From: Aplectana chamaeleonis
Lineage: Eukaryota > Nematoda > Chromadorea > Rhabditida > Cosmocercidae
DNA: 64,000 bases
Assembly (NCBI GenBank): GCA_029168955.1
Contig: JAPDOI010000193.1
Location: forward strand, 1,178,001 to 1,242,000
Direction of reading: 5' to 3'
Of the stretch, positions 31,101 through 38,784 are shown in pieces. The position numbers were made by a program, and so were the translations under genes. Position 1 is the stretch's first letter. Every line of letters begins with the position of its first letter. Below the pieces are notes generated by a model. That model searched no databases and was not told the DNA's origin. It worked only from the letters and a program-made list of their open reading frames with translations.

Positions 31101-33724
31101 TTTTAGGGTCTACCATTCTGCCATGACAAAAGCGGTGGATAACCACATTCACCAAAGGACGTCGGGGAAATGTGCTATTTCAAGGGTACGTCTGCAATAG
31201 CATCCCAATTGCCGCCGGCGTACCTCAAGGAGGAATTCTGTCACCTGCTCTTTTAAGTCTGTATATTGAAGATCTACCCGTTCCATCCCAAGACATCAAG
31301 GTCGTTGCATATGCGGATGATACTACTATACTATGCCGGGATCGCGACATAAATGTAGCTGCCAGTAAGATCAATGACTACTTGATCGAGTTGAAATGTT
31401 TTCTAGATAGCAAAATCCTCACGGTCTCTGCCGCTAAATCATCCGTCACAGTCTTTTCCACTGATCCTGCGGAGAACAGAGCTCATCCCATGGTGAAGTA
31501 GGACGAAACTCGCTTGCCGGCCGCCCGATTCCCTAAGCTACTCGGACTCATGTTGGATCCTTCGTTGAAGTTTCATAAGAACACAGAGCAGAAGCAAGCT
31601 ACAGTGAAAACAAGACTCAACGTCCTACGTGCTCTCGGCGGAACCTCCTGGGGGTGCAGTAAAGAAACGATCCTGACCACGTACAAGGCAATCGTACAAC
31701 CCGCCCTGGAGTATGCTGCACCAGTCTGGCAGCATATCGTGTCGCACACATCCTGGTCCAAGCTGCAGCGCATCCAAAATGGAGCACTGCGAATCGCAAG
31801 AAGCTGTTCTAAAAGCTCTCCAGTAGAGCACCTACACGCCAAAGCTCGCATCCTGCCAGTTAAAGACCAATGCCAACTCCACGCACAACAGCTGTACATA
31901 AACATTCTGAAGCAGCCGAATCATCCGTCGCGAAGAGTATAGGACCCTGTGAGAGAGAGGTATAAGAAAGAGGTTTGCTGATGCTCCCACGAAAACCAAT
32001 ATACAGAGATGGACCAACGCACAACAAGAACGCCTCCGTCTCTTACGTGCTGAGCATACCCAATTCGTCAAGGATCACTTGTGCAAGGCCGCCGTAAACT
32101 CCATTCTCGGAGTCGTGCCGCCTGAGGTCAGCGAAACAGTGATGGAACTCGGTAGGCGTGCCAGGTGCACCCTTGCCTCGTTGCGCTGCGAGCACTCCCC
32201 CATGCTTATGCCTTAGTTACATAAGATCGATAGCAGCAGAGTTGACGAGTGCCCGGATTGTGGAAATAAAGGGCGGGCATACTACTGCGCACCTTTTCAA
32301 CTGCCCGATGAGACCGACATCGTTAACGACAATAGATCTCTGGACGAATCCGATGCTTGTGGCCCAGTTCCTTAATCTATGACAGGACCCTCTCTGTGGC
32401 TGCAGAAGAAGAAGGTACAATTTTTTCTCAAACGTATTTCACCCTATTAAAGTCGTTAAACCCTAATAAAATTCTTATAAAATTCTTTGTAAGTGGGATC
32501 TACCAGCGAAACTACGACGGAGTATGATTTAGGTCCGAGCTAATAGGCTGACGTATTCCCCAGCCGCAGGGAAGGGCTAGTCCGAAAAAAAAGGTAAATT
32601 TGAGTGAAATACAAAATCGGCAACTTTCCTCAAACCTAAATGTATGGGACCAGGTTTGGAAGAAACATCGATTTTGTCGTTCCCTCCCACCAACTAATAG
32701 TCCTCATAGCCCTTCCGTGAGGCCGGAAAGTACAAGCTAATACATCGAACTTAAATGATATCCAAATGTAGCTACACGAGTAGGTCTCGTTTACAAAGAA
32801 GGTTAAAGGCTATAAAACGCGAAATTCTCATGGTTTCTACGCGTGCTGGTGCGGAGGTTAGAAACAGTGAGATAGCGCATGACAGACGGAGGGAGTAGAA
32901 TAGCGCGCCCCTATCGCGCCATGAGTCGTGAGAATTACGACTTTTTACAGAGAATATAACAATTTTAATACGGTAAAATGAGTTCAGAAAGAAATGTAAC
33001 GAAAAAGATCTCAAAATACTGCAAATGTTTCGAAAATCATCATAATATAGGTGGCAAAACAAGTTTTTCCTCACCTCCACCACCTCTGGGCTTGCCCTTT
33101 TTTCTACATCACCCTCTTACAGTGGGGCCTCTCCGCATCGACCGATAGACATAATTTTTCTGGGAGCTTGCACAGCAGTGTGATCCCCCGTTTAAACCAA
33201 TAACAGCTATAACTACTTGAAAGTACAGCACCAGACGCATATTTACGCTCGCGCTCTACAAAAAATGGAGAAAATCAAAATTTTCCGTAAACATTTTGAC
33301 GGTACCCACCCCCTCCGGTAACCCCACCAAAATTAGTCTACGGGAGGGGGGGGGGGGTGAGTGAGACCTTGCTGGGAAGATGGGGTCCACTTACGTCAGA
33401 AGATGCCATCGTTGCTGATGCTGACAAATCTTAAAAAACTATAACTGAAACATGTAGGCGATTTTCGCTTACCTGTGCCAAAAATGCTTTCAGCTCGTAT
33501 CCATGGAAGGAGAATCCTTGAACAATCAATTTGGCAGCCGTGGCAAGTTCAGGAGTACTTAAAATCAATGATGCCTCAAAGATAATGCATGGAAGCAAAA
33601 GTTAACTGTACCTAAAAATAACCCGGACCCGTCGAAAACTCTTCAAAAAGTCAAAGTGGATGTCCTCTTCAATCTGTGTGAACAACTGGCAGAAATTTTC
33701 CTTGTGTTCCGGATCTGAAAACAC
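18984..33724 (-). CDS. rcn-1 (RCAN): Calcipressin (regulator of calcineurin), five exons, 5' end missing
   Basis: RCAN proteins bind and modulate the phosphatase calcineurin. Exons in transcript order: 33724-33612, 33557-33473, 20642-20535, 20440-20373, 19110-18984 (stop 18984-18986). Residues: VFSDPEHKENF and FDFLKSFRRVRVIF (RRM-like strand), then TPELATAAKLIVQGFSFHGY and ELKAFLAQ, then SPPPLEKQFLISPPCSPPLG (the hallmark FLISPPxSPP motif), then EMPPVICNFDL, then KYEVHTGEDGTPAIIVHPCE, where PAIIVH matches the PxIxIT-like calcineurin-docking site. Phases agree at each junction. Introns are 54, 12,830, 94 and 1,262 nt; the largest holds LINEs A2 and A3 with CR1. The first exon, expected to carry LIVTxVP, was not found to the right. 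The acceptor before 33557 is TTTTAAG, not CAG/TAG. Certainty of family is high. Confidence 0.9.
19190..19826 (+). pseudogene. LINE family C fragment (pre-RT and RT fingers)
   Basis: The plus strand shows TFYRFLNTKLQEKPRVG, then after a frame change RPDGVILRKDNERAELLASV, FYKDEILNELLRWPNSQSQT and PDDIPLSFI, and further on NYRLISL. These are the linker and first RT block of CR1/jockey-type nematode LINEs. It is broken by stops. It lies in the last calcipressin intron, in opposite orientation to the gene. The part 19452-19825 is repeated without change at 21491-21864. Confidence 0.7.
19827..20171. other. Calcipressin intron, repeat debris
   Basis: Degenerate C-rich repeat (about 19840-20045, similar to 2861-3110) and AT-rich sequence. 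No gene. Confidence 0.45.
20172..20316. mobile_element. H-family hairpin MITE, copy 1 (145 bp)
   Basis: Near-perfect inverted repeat. The left half contains GAGACTTCGCGTTCACTGTT and GAAGGTTGGCGCGAACTCGG, the right half their inverse. It is flanked by TA (20170-20171 and 20317-20318). The other copies, 39037-39181 and 51266-51410, are exactly the same length. Confidence 0.85.
20373..20440 (-). CDS. rcn-1 (RCAN): Calcipressin fourth exon
   Basis: Acceptor CGCATTTCAG, donor AA|GTGAGT. It encodes EMPPVICNFDLMARLASFAL then ED plus two bases of Lys, matching the family's PVINYDLL...LGPGEK segment. Confidence 0.88.
20535..20642 (-). CDS. rcn-1 (RCAN): Calcipressin third exon with FLISPP motif
   Basis: Acceptor TTGTTTAG, donor AAG|GTTTGT; 108 nt, phase 0 on both sides. 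It encodes LLSPPPLEKQFLISPPCSPP followed by LGWAQTK. The SP-repeat motif is diagnostic of RCAN. Confidence 0.92.
20643..21462 (-). other. Calcipressin 12.8-kb intron, 3' part
   Basis: A 28-bp unit is duplicated in tandem at 20937-20992 (CGTTCAGTAGTCAGGTTCAA core). About 20990-21150 is similar, in inverse orientation, to 35340-35520. No coding exon recognised. Confidence 0.5.
21491..22080. repeat. 590-bp palindrome made from LINE C sequence, inside A2
   Basis: Arms 21491-21708 and 21863-22080 (218 bp each) are perfect inverted copies by eye. Arm plus loop (21491-21864) equals 19452-19825. A further 15 bp (GCTGGTTCTACAAGG) is shared between the 19.4-kb fragment and A2 coding sequence at the right junction. 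The apparent ORFs on both strands are the same LINE C piece. Confidence 0.85.
22081..23855 (-). CDS. A2 reverse transcriptase with C-terminal zinc knuckle (about 590 aa)
   Basis: The open frame starts at 23855 and ends just inside the palindrome (22074). In order: SAQVEKIIKEMRNSKAIGPD, VIPLPKPGKS, HGFRKLHSTTTALLEIVG, VALDLTKAFDSVNLGIL, GVPQGGVLSPALFNLYLED, VVAYADDMTIMCQ (catalytic YADD intact), AKSSVSVFTTDPKEH, LGGTSWGSSKETILTTYKAI, and a C-terminal CPDCDGPGHNTLHLFNCP (Cys/His knuckle). This is the RT of the jockey/CR1 supergroup, in the cell an RNA-dependent DNA polymerase for target-primed insertion. The endonuclease is missing by truncation, so it cannot move on its own. An upstream piece (23842-24159) continues in another frame after a shift near 23885. 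Confidence 0.88.
23842..24159 (-). pseudogene. A2 segment between endonuclease and RT, frameshifted
   Basis: It shows ELDDEIRKDLDRHKKDEWQK, ATWKILRKLSGKT, STIEFENNVFKSGQD and ALGKSFFITCAKRGPQNRVT, equivalent to the linker of A1, A3 and A4. It lies in a different frame from the RT. Confidence 0.8.
24163..25198. other. Calcipressin intron between A2 and A3
   Basis: It contains a short foldback element (24383-24737); the rest is AT-rich without recognised genes. An A-run sits at about 24912-24922. Confidence 0.5.
24383..24737. mobile_element. Foldback/MITE with GATAAAAAT core
   Basis: The left arm (about 24390-24478, with CGGCCGTCCTAGTCCAACCC and CCCCGTCATAGCCGGCC) is inverted at about 24650-24735 (GGGTGGGACTAGGACGGCCG). 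Between the arms, GATAAAAAT-like units occur about six times. No ORF. Confidence 0.7.
25230..26805 (+). pseudogene. A3 zinc finger and endonuclease region, frameshifted
   Basis: Reading across frames: LAAALLKILLQ (Leu-rich part of the 2A region; the DVExNPGP core has lost about 8 nt near 25355), CATxxxD, CQKWVHFSCSGLRSVRHHDS (the second half of the PHD-type finger, in frame here), RPLSIVHINLDGLPAKLSEL, MVQETKLS, FVGDFNAH (from 25976), then STDHIPVFVNID in another frame, GRVKTFFPNVT and NNSTIEFKGGVFKPG. The catalytic endonuclease residues (E, D/N, D-H) are all represented. It stops at 26777-26779 and goes on to the CR1 insertion point. Confidence 0.85.
26905..27618 (+). CDS. CR1 ORF1 protein (nucleic-acid-binding, coiled-coil type)
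   Basis: The first ATG of the frame is at 26905 (MQAKQRAEIQEMINETVKDA). The protein of about 237 residues begins with an amphipathic helix likely to form a coiled coil (residues 1-50). A Pro/Ala-rich linker follows (residues 55-80). Next is a compact region with VVIMGMVEESNLPAH, VRALLDHLEV and RPVKVAFANHHDAIQLLRSS, which resembles the RRM-like fold of LINE ORF1 proteins. It then has basic VYVRPSYSSELRAKLREAR and a Pro/Ser tail. Such proteins coat the LINE RNA. It is intact, and it stops with TGA 27616-27618, overlapping the ORF2 frame. Confidence 0.75.
   Translation: MQAKQRAEIQEMINETVKDAMNGLVEQMVKTIADALQPLIRSITEAVGELTKMRGVAPPAPAAGDAVQRAVPAATPQVIPSQVVIMGMVEESNLPAHSRREADEKTVRALLDHLEVDAIPTTVYRMRSFDKEKKRPVKVAFANHHDAIQLLRSSYKLKRSSDWENVYVRPSYSSELRAKLREARRSDEDAVVYKGKVMSRSEIQRKGGPGPPAGDESASSVSTPRAIHPPTRFSPSQ
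27615..28712 (+). CDS. CR1 ORF2, endonuclease part
   Basis: The frame is open from GTG 27615, one base before the ORF1 stop (overlap GTGA). It has no Met near its start, so ORF2 may depend on reinitiation or read-through. Motifs: NYVYFDSRSIRNKLASLN, VIITETWLT (catalytic Glu), GVTGGGVAIVVKN, VVGDFNYTC (Asp/Asn), HGRNVLDLIL and STSDHCSIAF (Asp-His). This is the apurinic-type endonuclease that nicks target DNA. The frame is lost near 28640. Confidence 0.88.
   Translation: MSVSESSPVAKGSLNYVYFDSRSIRNKLASLNTLLNYSSPDIVIITETWLTEDDPDSLLALDGCYVVYRCDRISGVTGGGVAIVVKNTIRVAQSIPKSFNFCCELLFLDVVFQFGPCFRLIAAYRRPATSSEDSLQLLETVADWCTVQFPSIVVGDFNYTCSSGDSGMLFNASFDNFLTSSGLSCLNFEPTHGRNVLDLILCNDLTLITDWEVQPNFSTSDHCSIAFEIACQPDVPKTARNFDFRRANWDQVNLWLIGTNWDELFCTCRNINEVYDAFISYVHLVIGKCVPLRKHGTKTKNLPPHLQRLAAKKHFLWRDRFQPGGSVAFSKCARDFEKEWQTVCQKPRKTPYFLGKSKKLLQVHT
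28640..30540 (+). pseudogene. CR1 ORF2, reverse transcriptase part (frameshifted)
   Basis: Three frames carry it: 28631-28860 (KCEMFAEYFFKVFTNDNGAT), 28860-30200 (main RT) and 30202-30432 (C-terminus). Motifs: SLTPDSVPSYCIKR, NYRPISLTSSVCKVLEI, AQYGFLPGRSTLSQL, YIDYAKAFDTVSHQKLL, VPQGSVLGPLLFLIYVNDIS and KLFADDLKIYR (catalytic FADD). Shifts lie near 28640-28650, at the C-run about 28858-28868, and near 30206 (the other copy is continuous there). The tail reads VIPVWNKLPSE and SRLSHFNLRSLHGVD. Confidence 0.88.
30588..32400 (+). pseudogene. A3 reverse transcriptase and C-terminus, frameshifted
   Basis: The A sequence resumes with LPLTAEDDAVTPAQVEKVIK, then KVARVIPLPKPGKSPS, KHQHGFRKLHFTTTALLEIV, VALDLTKAFDTVNLGIL, IPIAAGVPQGGILSPAL, VVAYADDTTILCRD (YADD kept), LRALGGTSWGCSKETILTTY, EYAAPVWQHIV and a C-terminal GHTTAHLFNCPMRPTSLTT. 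Internal stops at about 31127, 31500 and 31940 break it. Confidence 0.87.
32426..33472 (-). other. Calcipressin 12.8-kb intron, 5' part
   Basis: No recognisable exon or element. A G-run (about 33341-33358) lies in a GC-skewed patch. It ends at the donor CAG|GTAAGC of the exon at 33473-33557. Confidence 0.5.
33473..33724 (-). CDS. rcn-1 (RCAN): Calcipressin exons with the RRM-like domain
   Basis: Exon 33612-33724 (acceptor CTTTTTCAG, donor AG|GTACAG) encodes VFSDPEHKENFCQLF and FDFLKSFRRVRVIF. Exon 33473-33557 encodes the second helix and strand, LIVQGFSFHGYELKAFLAQ. The intron between is 54 nt. Its acceptor TTTTAAG is unusual but keeps phase. KSFRRVR is the conserved core of the RCAN RRM. 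Confidence 0.88.
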
Positions 33725-33954
33725 CTGAAAAAGCAAACTTCTGTAACATTCATTTCCGAACTACCCGCGGTCGTATTATCACAATCGTAAATAAATAAAC
33801 CTGGGAGTATCCACTGGAGGAGAAATGCCGGACCGGACATATTGCCAGTGCGGTATGATACCATGATATTATTTTATTATTACACAAGCGAGAGCTTATG
33901 TGAAGGTATACATATACAATTCAACAACGCAGTGTCATGATTAGAGAATATCTC
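33725..33954. other. Upstream flank of calcipressin second exon
   Basis: No exon encoding the expected N-terminal strand (LIVTxVP) is visible here or further right. AT-rich sequence only. Confidence 0.4.
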
Positions 33955-34290
33955 CAACCACTTAACCCGGATCATTTGTCAATCTTCTAGGCCCCAGTTT
34001 TTCGCGGACGGATTTTTTGAAAGAGTTGAAGTTGCGTGGAACAGTCTCAATCGCACCGAGACTTTCAAACGTTGGAATTGTTCTGTTGGTGAAGAAATAG
34101 TGTCTGCAGTTGAGATTAGTTGAACAACGTTGGAATTTGATCTCACCTCCCCGTGTGCTGGAAACTCTCAAGGTAACAAAATCATGCGAATTAAGAGTGA
34201 GCTCAGGGTTAAAAAGGATTTTATGCAGAAGAAGTAGATCATTTATTTCCCTTCTATGAGCCAAAGCTTCGAGAGCAAAGATTTCATTCC
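33955..34290 (-). pseudogene. LINE family D fragment, RT C-terminus
   Basis: The minus frame shows RNEIFALEALAHRREINDLL, LLHKILFNPELTLNSHDFV, STRGGEIKF, NLNCRHYFFTNRTIPTFESL and VPRNFNSFKKSVREKL. It aligns block by block with the fragment at 43740-44260. This is the usual C-terminal tail of nematode CR1-type RTs. Only the 3' end is present. Confidence 0.75.
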
Positions 34291-34334
34291 TGTCGCCATT
34301 GATTCGACGTGATCAACGGCCGGGTTGGTCATAT

Positions 34335-34655
34335 CAACGTGTATCGGGTATTTCGAGGGGTGGAAATCAGTTTAAAGCCTAACTGGACGGTGCAGCCTGC
34401 AGCTGCACCGTCGCTCAGGGGAGGAAATCTCCTGCGTGGAGGCTAGATCTGTCGTGTATCGGGTATTCTGGGGGCGGGTGGAAATCAGTTTTAACCCTCA
34501 GGGGAGGAAGTCCCCTGCGTGGAGGCTAGATCTGTCGTGTATCGGGTAATTGGAGGGCGGGGTGGAAATCAGTTTTAACCCTCAGGGAAGGAAATCCCCT
34601 GCGTGAAGGCCAAATCTGTCGTGTATCGTGTATTTTGGGGGTGATCAGTTTCAAC
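34335..34655. repeat. Tandem repeat, about 83-bp unit, 3.5 copies
   Basis: Units begin CGTGTATCGGGTATT and contain GGTGGAAATCAGTTTTAACC, CCTGCGTGGAGGCTAGATCT. The first unit carries an extra 27-bp perfect hairpin (GACGGTGCAGC ... GCTGCACCGTC) at about 34386-34412. Confidence 0.8.
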
Positions 34656-34734
34656 CCTATGCACCGTCCCTAAAGGGAGGTGAACCCCGAGCTGTCCGCT
34701 GCTGTTTGATATGACACCAACTCACCCCTTGATC

Positions 34735-35935
34735 ACGTCGAATTAAGGAAGGAGTTCGGCAGTCCGGTGCCTGCGCTGCGGCTAGTTTTGATAAGAGGTG
34801 AACGGGTGGCCGTGTTGTGTTTCGGCCCCTGTCTGGGCACCTGATAATCGATGCGGTGATGGCCATCAACAGGAAAGACAGAATGTTTGTACAAATTTAA
34901 TTAGGGAGGCCGTCATTAGCGTGGTTCGCACCTTCGCTCGCACCTAATTATCTGCGCTCGCACCACTGACGCTAATGAAGCTAACGTGGCTCGTACAGAA
35001 GTGCCCTGGCGCTCATCCAAGTGGCACAATATTGATCCCATTTTGAGTCGACCGAGGTGCAAGCCAAGAACTTGGCGTGAACTCGCCCAAGGACAATAGT
35101 GTTCTATTTTTATTGACAGTATTCCACTCTGACCTACATCTTCCCTGATGCTGCCTTCTTTTTCCCATTTTCTGGTTTCTTTAAACATGTGGATGTTTGG
35201 TTTGCATTTGATGAAATTAGTCGCATTGTTACACCAATATCGATGCTTTTCATCATTTGTTGACCTGCAGTTCACGATGTCTTGAATTCTTGATAATGCA
35301 GCACAGATTTATTACTATAATCATCACTGGTTGTATCAGAGTCAAGCGGAGCTGCGAAATTTCGCAACGGGGGAGGGGGGGGGTGTTGCGAAAATTTTGG
35401 CCAGAAAATGAAGATTCGCGAAAATTCGGTTCAAAAATTTGGTGAAGATATTCCTAAAATTCTTGATACTTTTGCTCACCAAAGAAAAGAATGGTAGCAT
35501 TGCCCAGGTTTTAAACGCATGAGCCCGACTACTCAACAAATTTTCGGCGTTTGATAGTACCTTGCCCACTTTACTGCTTGTTTACATTTTAACTACTTTA
35601 TCATTATAGCCACATATCATATAAATCCTTCAATCACCATTATGGAATGTTTTATTTTCTGATATTTATTATTATTATTATTTTCATCAGTCTGCGCACT
35701 CACTAATATTGGACCACTTGGATGAACTCCTTCTGAACGAGCTCTGTTAGCACCGTCAACATTGGAGGTGCGAGCGCAGATAATTAGGTGTGAGCGAAGA
35801 TGCGAACCACGCTAATGATGGGCTCCCTAATTAAACTCTTACAAATGTATACGCACCCCAACCCGTCCACCTCTTATCAAAACGAGTCGCAACGTAGGTA
35901 CCGGACTGCCAAGCTCCTCCCTGCGAGCTGCTCGG
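34735..35935. mobile_element. Foldback element, about 1.2 kb
   Basis: The left arm (about 34735-34965) and right arm (about 35765-35935) are inverted: CTTGATAAGAGGTGAACGGG-like sequence against CCCGTCCACCTCTTATCAAA, and TTCGCTCGCACCTAATTATC against GATAATTAGGTG(T/C)GAGCGAA. The interior (34970-35760) has no coding motif and includes a copy of the C/G-rich repeat (35340-35560) also seen at 20990-21150. Confidence 0.75.
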
Positions 35936-35949
35936 GCATCAATGGTACG

Positions 35950-36125
35950 CTACCATATACGCAAATGCTAGCCAAGAAATTTTGTGCATGTCTGAGTTTA
36001 GGCCCAACTTTAACCCACACCGCCGTAGCGCCGAAGGTTTCATAGTTGCTTCCCACGCGGAGAGAAGTTTCATAGTCCACCGCTCGTCACGCGCTTGCAG
36101 TGAGGACAGTGAAAGATGCCTAAGC
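35950..36125. repeat. Dispersed repeat related to the 61.2-kb palindrome
   Basis: It shares CATATACGCAAATGC-like, TTTCATAGT(C/G)G and GTTTCATAGTCCACC...CTCGTCACGCG with the reverse complement of about 61235-61440. Confidence 0.65.
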
Positions 36126-36661
36126 GACTATTTTTTTCGACGAAAAAGAAAATGCCAAGTCTCTCTATTTTGGTATCATGGGAGCATTCTATCTAGCTTT
36201 TCTGAGAATTAGAAAGAATTTCTGATCAATTCTGTAACGCTCGCTTCGAATCTACTATCGAATTTCGTTGTGTACTTCTGCGAGAATCCATTTATAACCG
36301 GTGAAAGTTTGTATTCTCTAGAGCTCAACTGGATGTCAGATTTGTGGATCTTAAATACACCTGACTGGGAATTTCATTACAATGGTGAACATAGGGTCAT
36401 TTTTTGGTTTTCGGAAAATATCGAAGGGTTAATGGTTGAGTGTTCACCATATCAATCAGGTGGCTTCGAAAGATCTTTAGATCTGAATAAAATAACTCTG
36501 CAGGAGTCATTTCGCGTGCCCGACCACCCACGAATCTATGAATCATCTGTAATTTTCGATGATTTTTACAGATTTACGATGAAGCTTTCCATCAGAACAA
36601 GATTCTGGAGGCCAAAGGAATTCTGGAAGACTTCTTCAATGCTGCCACAATTTGGGTCTAA
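36126..36661 (+). other. Region with a 137-codon ORF and a possible exon, unknown
   Basis: An open frame 36270-36683 has no recognisable domain. In another frame, after TTTTTACAG at 36567, IYDEAFHQNKILEAKGILED followed by FFNAATIWV and stop looks protein-like. A donor in a workable position is lacking (the nearest upstream GT would leave an intron of about 23 nt). Unresolved. Confidence 0.25.
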
Positions 36662-37060
36662 CCATCTGTGCAGGGTCATTTAAAGTGCTTAACACGATCC
36701 TAAGGTCAGTTCATCAGTATTCGATATAATACGTTCGGTTTACGATAGTTTGCTCGAAATCTCTGATTTATTTCAGGCGCAAAATTGAGGTTTATTAGTC
36801 ACCTATCGATCTACTAGGCAGGTTATGCTATCACCTATCGATCTACTAGGCAGGTTATGCTATCTAATTGGCGCAATGCTTACCTATCTAATTGGCAAGA
36901 TACTAACCGCGGCCTTGAGGAAATTTCAGAATACCGACAGACTCCAATTTCATCTGTAATCTCCAAATGGGAATTCTGAGCCTGGCCGGGGGCGAACTTT
37001 TAGAACACCCTAAAAGTTGCCTGATGGCTAACACTTTATCGTGAAGCTTCAAAACCACCA
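36662..37060. repeat. Diverged copy of repeat family R
   Basis: It contains AAAGTGCTTAACACGATCCT, a TTTACGATAGTTTG block, CACCTATCGATCTACTAGGC repeated twice, and the family end ACACCCTAAAAGTTGCCTGATGG. The 104-codon minus ORF (36903-37217) overlaps it. Confidence 0.6.
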
Positions 37061-37703
37061 TGATTTGGCAGAGATCAGCAGCCAATTTCGATTTCAGACT
37101 CGGAAAGTAACGGTCAGGCTTGACCAGAAAATATTCATTATTCAAACGCTGGAGAGACCATGCGAGGTTATCTAGCAATAGGCTAAATGCTTGCCGTTGC
37201 ATAGGAACAGGCTTCAATTCGAGCTGATTTCCGGACGTGGCTACTCAGAAAGTCGGTGTTCGCCATCCGCTATCCTATGTGCGACGGCGCCTAGCTGCTT
37301 GGTCGACACGCGCGCCGAATGGTCGAGGGTGGTGAGCTCTTGCTTACCATGAGATCGCCGTGATACGCCGACGAGCTCCTGTAGCTCTTGATATCGGTGA
37401 AAAGTGGCGTGTCGCAAACTCACGAACATCCCCTCCCACAAGACGTTTACGGGTTCTCAATCTGGTCTTCGCCAAATCACCTAAAATATGATAGCATGTG
37501 GCAAGCACAGTCCGATGGGCAGCGGGTGGCGAGCACTAACTTTCTGAGTACAGTTCAAAAACGATTCGAAAATAAATGACAGCAGCAAGCACCAACCATG
37601 TGCAATCACTGCCAATACAGAACAGCAACGTGGAATTTGCATGCGGTCCGCCGAGTCTGGCTTCGTTCTACCCCACTCTAACTCTCATTCACTGACTATT
37701 GCA
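37061..37703. other. No supported gene
   Basis: Short ORFs on both strands have no domain. A minus frame ending in LLDNLAWSLQRLNNEYFLVK looks protein-like but runs into family R repeat sequence. I cannot assign it. Confidence 0.3.
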
Positions 37704-37862
37704 GCTTTACCCCGTTGGAATGCTTGTTGCTGCATTTTGTTTACCGATACCTTTGCACGGGGAAGCGATTCGAGTTGTTTACGACATCGATGCCGCATCT
37801 TCAGGAGGGAAAGCCACTCAAACAAAACAGAACCTCAACGAATTTACCTCTTCAGGAACTTG
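37704..37862 (+). CDS. Candidate terminal exon, unknown membrane-like protein
   Basis: After the acceptor ACTATTGCAG the frame reads LYPVGMLVAAFCLPIPLHGE, then AIRVVYDIDAASSGGKATQT, ending EFTSSGT and TGA. One hydrophobic segment (residues 2-17) precedes a polar tail. No partner exon was found, and I do not recognise the family. Confidence 0.3.
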
Positions 37863-38784
37863 AGTGACGATGATCGAATTTGGCAACTCATCCTTGCTTT
37901 TAACCGTTGAAATGTTTACACCATTAGCTATGTTATTCACCATGTCGTCTGAAAATTTGGTGTTTAATGAGAAGAATATTATTAACCTAAGGCAGTCGCA
38001 CAGGTTGGCGTTTCATCTCGTACATTACAAGGCAGCAAATGTGAGTGACGGAGACTTAAAACATGACAGCGGGGACTACCGAATGGAAACTCGTTCAACA
38101 AGTCCGATTGCTCAATAATTTCAGAGGATAATTGTTGGAATCGTCAATCTCTAAAGGGGGGGGGGAGCCGCAAAGTTGCTATAATAGCATCATCATAAAA
38201 GCCGACAGGTTGTTTAAAAACACACAAAGTTAAAAATGGAGAAACAACCGCTCCGCTCGGAAGACATATGAAACAAACCATACCAGCCGAAACCCCCTCG
38301 AAACGGAAAAGTAATGAACACGAGGCAGACAATATAGGTGTAGTATACAGATTTGAGAAAAAAAAACCTCCGAAATAGCGTCTCGATACCGTAAAACTCT
38401 CAGAAACTGGAGGAACCGATGGTTCCAAAAATGAAGCTTGCCTCTTCAAGGGACCTATAGATACAATCTGTGCGTTTCATAGCCATACGACCACCCCGAT
38501 ATTGGCCTTCATGAGAAAACTATAGCTCCAGTGATTTCGCCATTGTGTTTTCGGATTCCACGTCTAAAATAAGGGCGGAGTACGAGATTCCGCTTCTGTT
38601 CTTGGAATTGAATTCCTTTTACAACAACTTTTTTTTAAATTTTATCCTGTTTCAAAACCATACGACCACTAGTGAGGATACGCTGTTAACTTCCGTTCTA
38701 CCGTAGCGAAAGCGTCGCGAAGGGCTTTTCCGTTCTAAGCCCATTACAAAAGAAGGTCAGCACAGACGGGAATCCACTCCAACA
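37863..38784. other. No supported gene
   Basis: Short unconvincing ORFs only (for example 37864-38118 plus). No repeat was recognised beyond homopolymer runs. Confidence 0.35.

Larger units (their letters stand above)
25199..32413 (+). mobile_element. LINE family A, copy A3, split by a CR1 insertion
   Basis: It is flanked by the exact 12-bp duplication GGTACAATTTTT (25187-25198 and 32414-32425). It starts GCTGCCGAGATGTCGTACG and ends GCAGAAGAAGAA. Without the CR1 insert (26812-30582 plus its 5-bp duplication) it is about 3.44 kb, the same as A4. It is in the opposite orientation to calcipressin, inside the 12.8-kb intron. The coding region has many frameshifts. Confidence 0.92.

Noticed and set aside
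34335..34655. CRISPR-like array
   Set aside because: The repeats are contiguous 83-bp tandem units without spacers, in a eukaryotic context.
36903..37217. 104-codon minus ORF with LLDNLAWSLQRLNNEYFLVK as a host exon
   Set aside because: Its 3' half overlaps a diverged family R repeat and no splice partner is evident. Left as uncertain.
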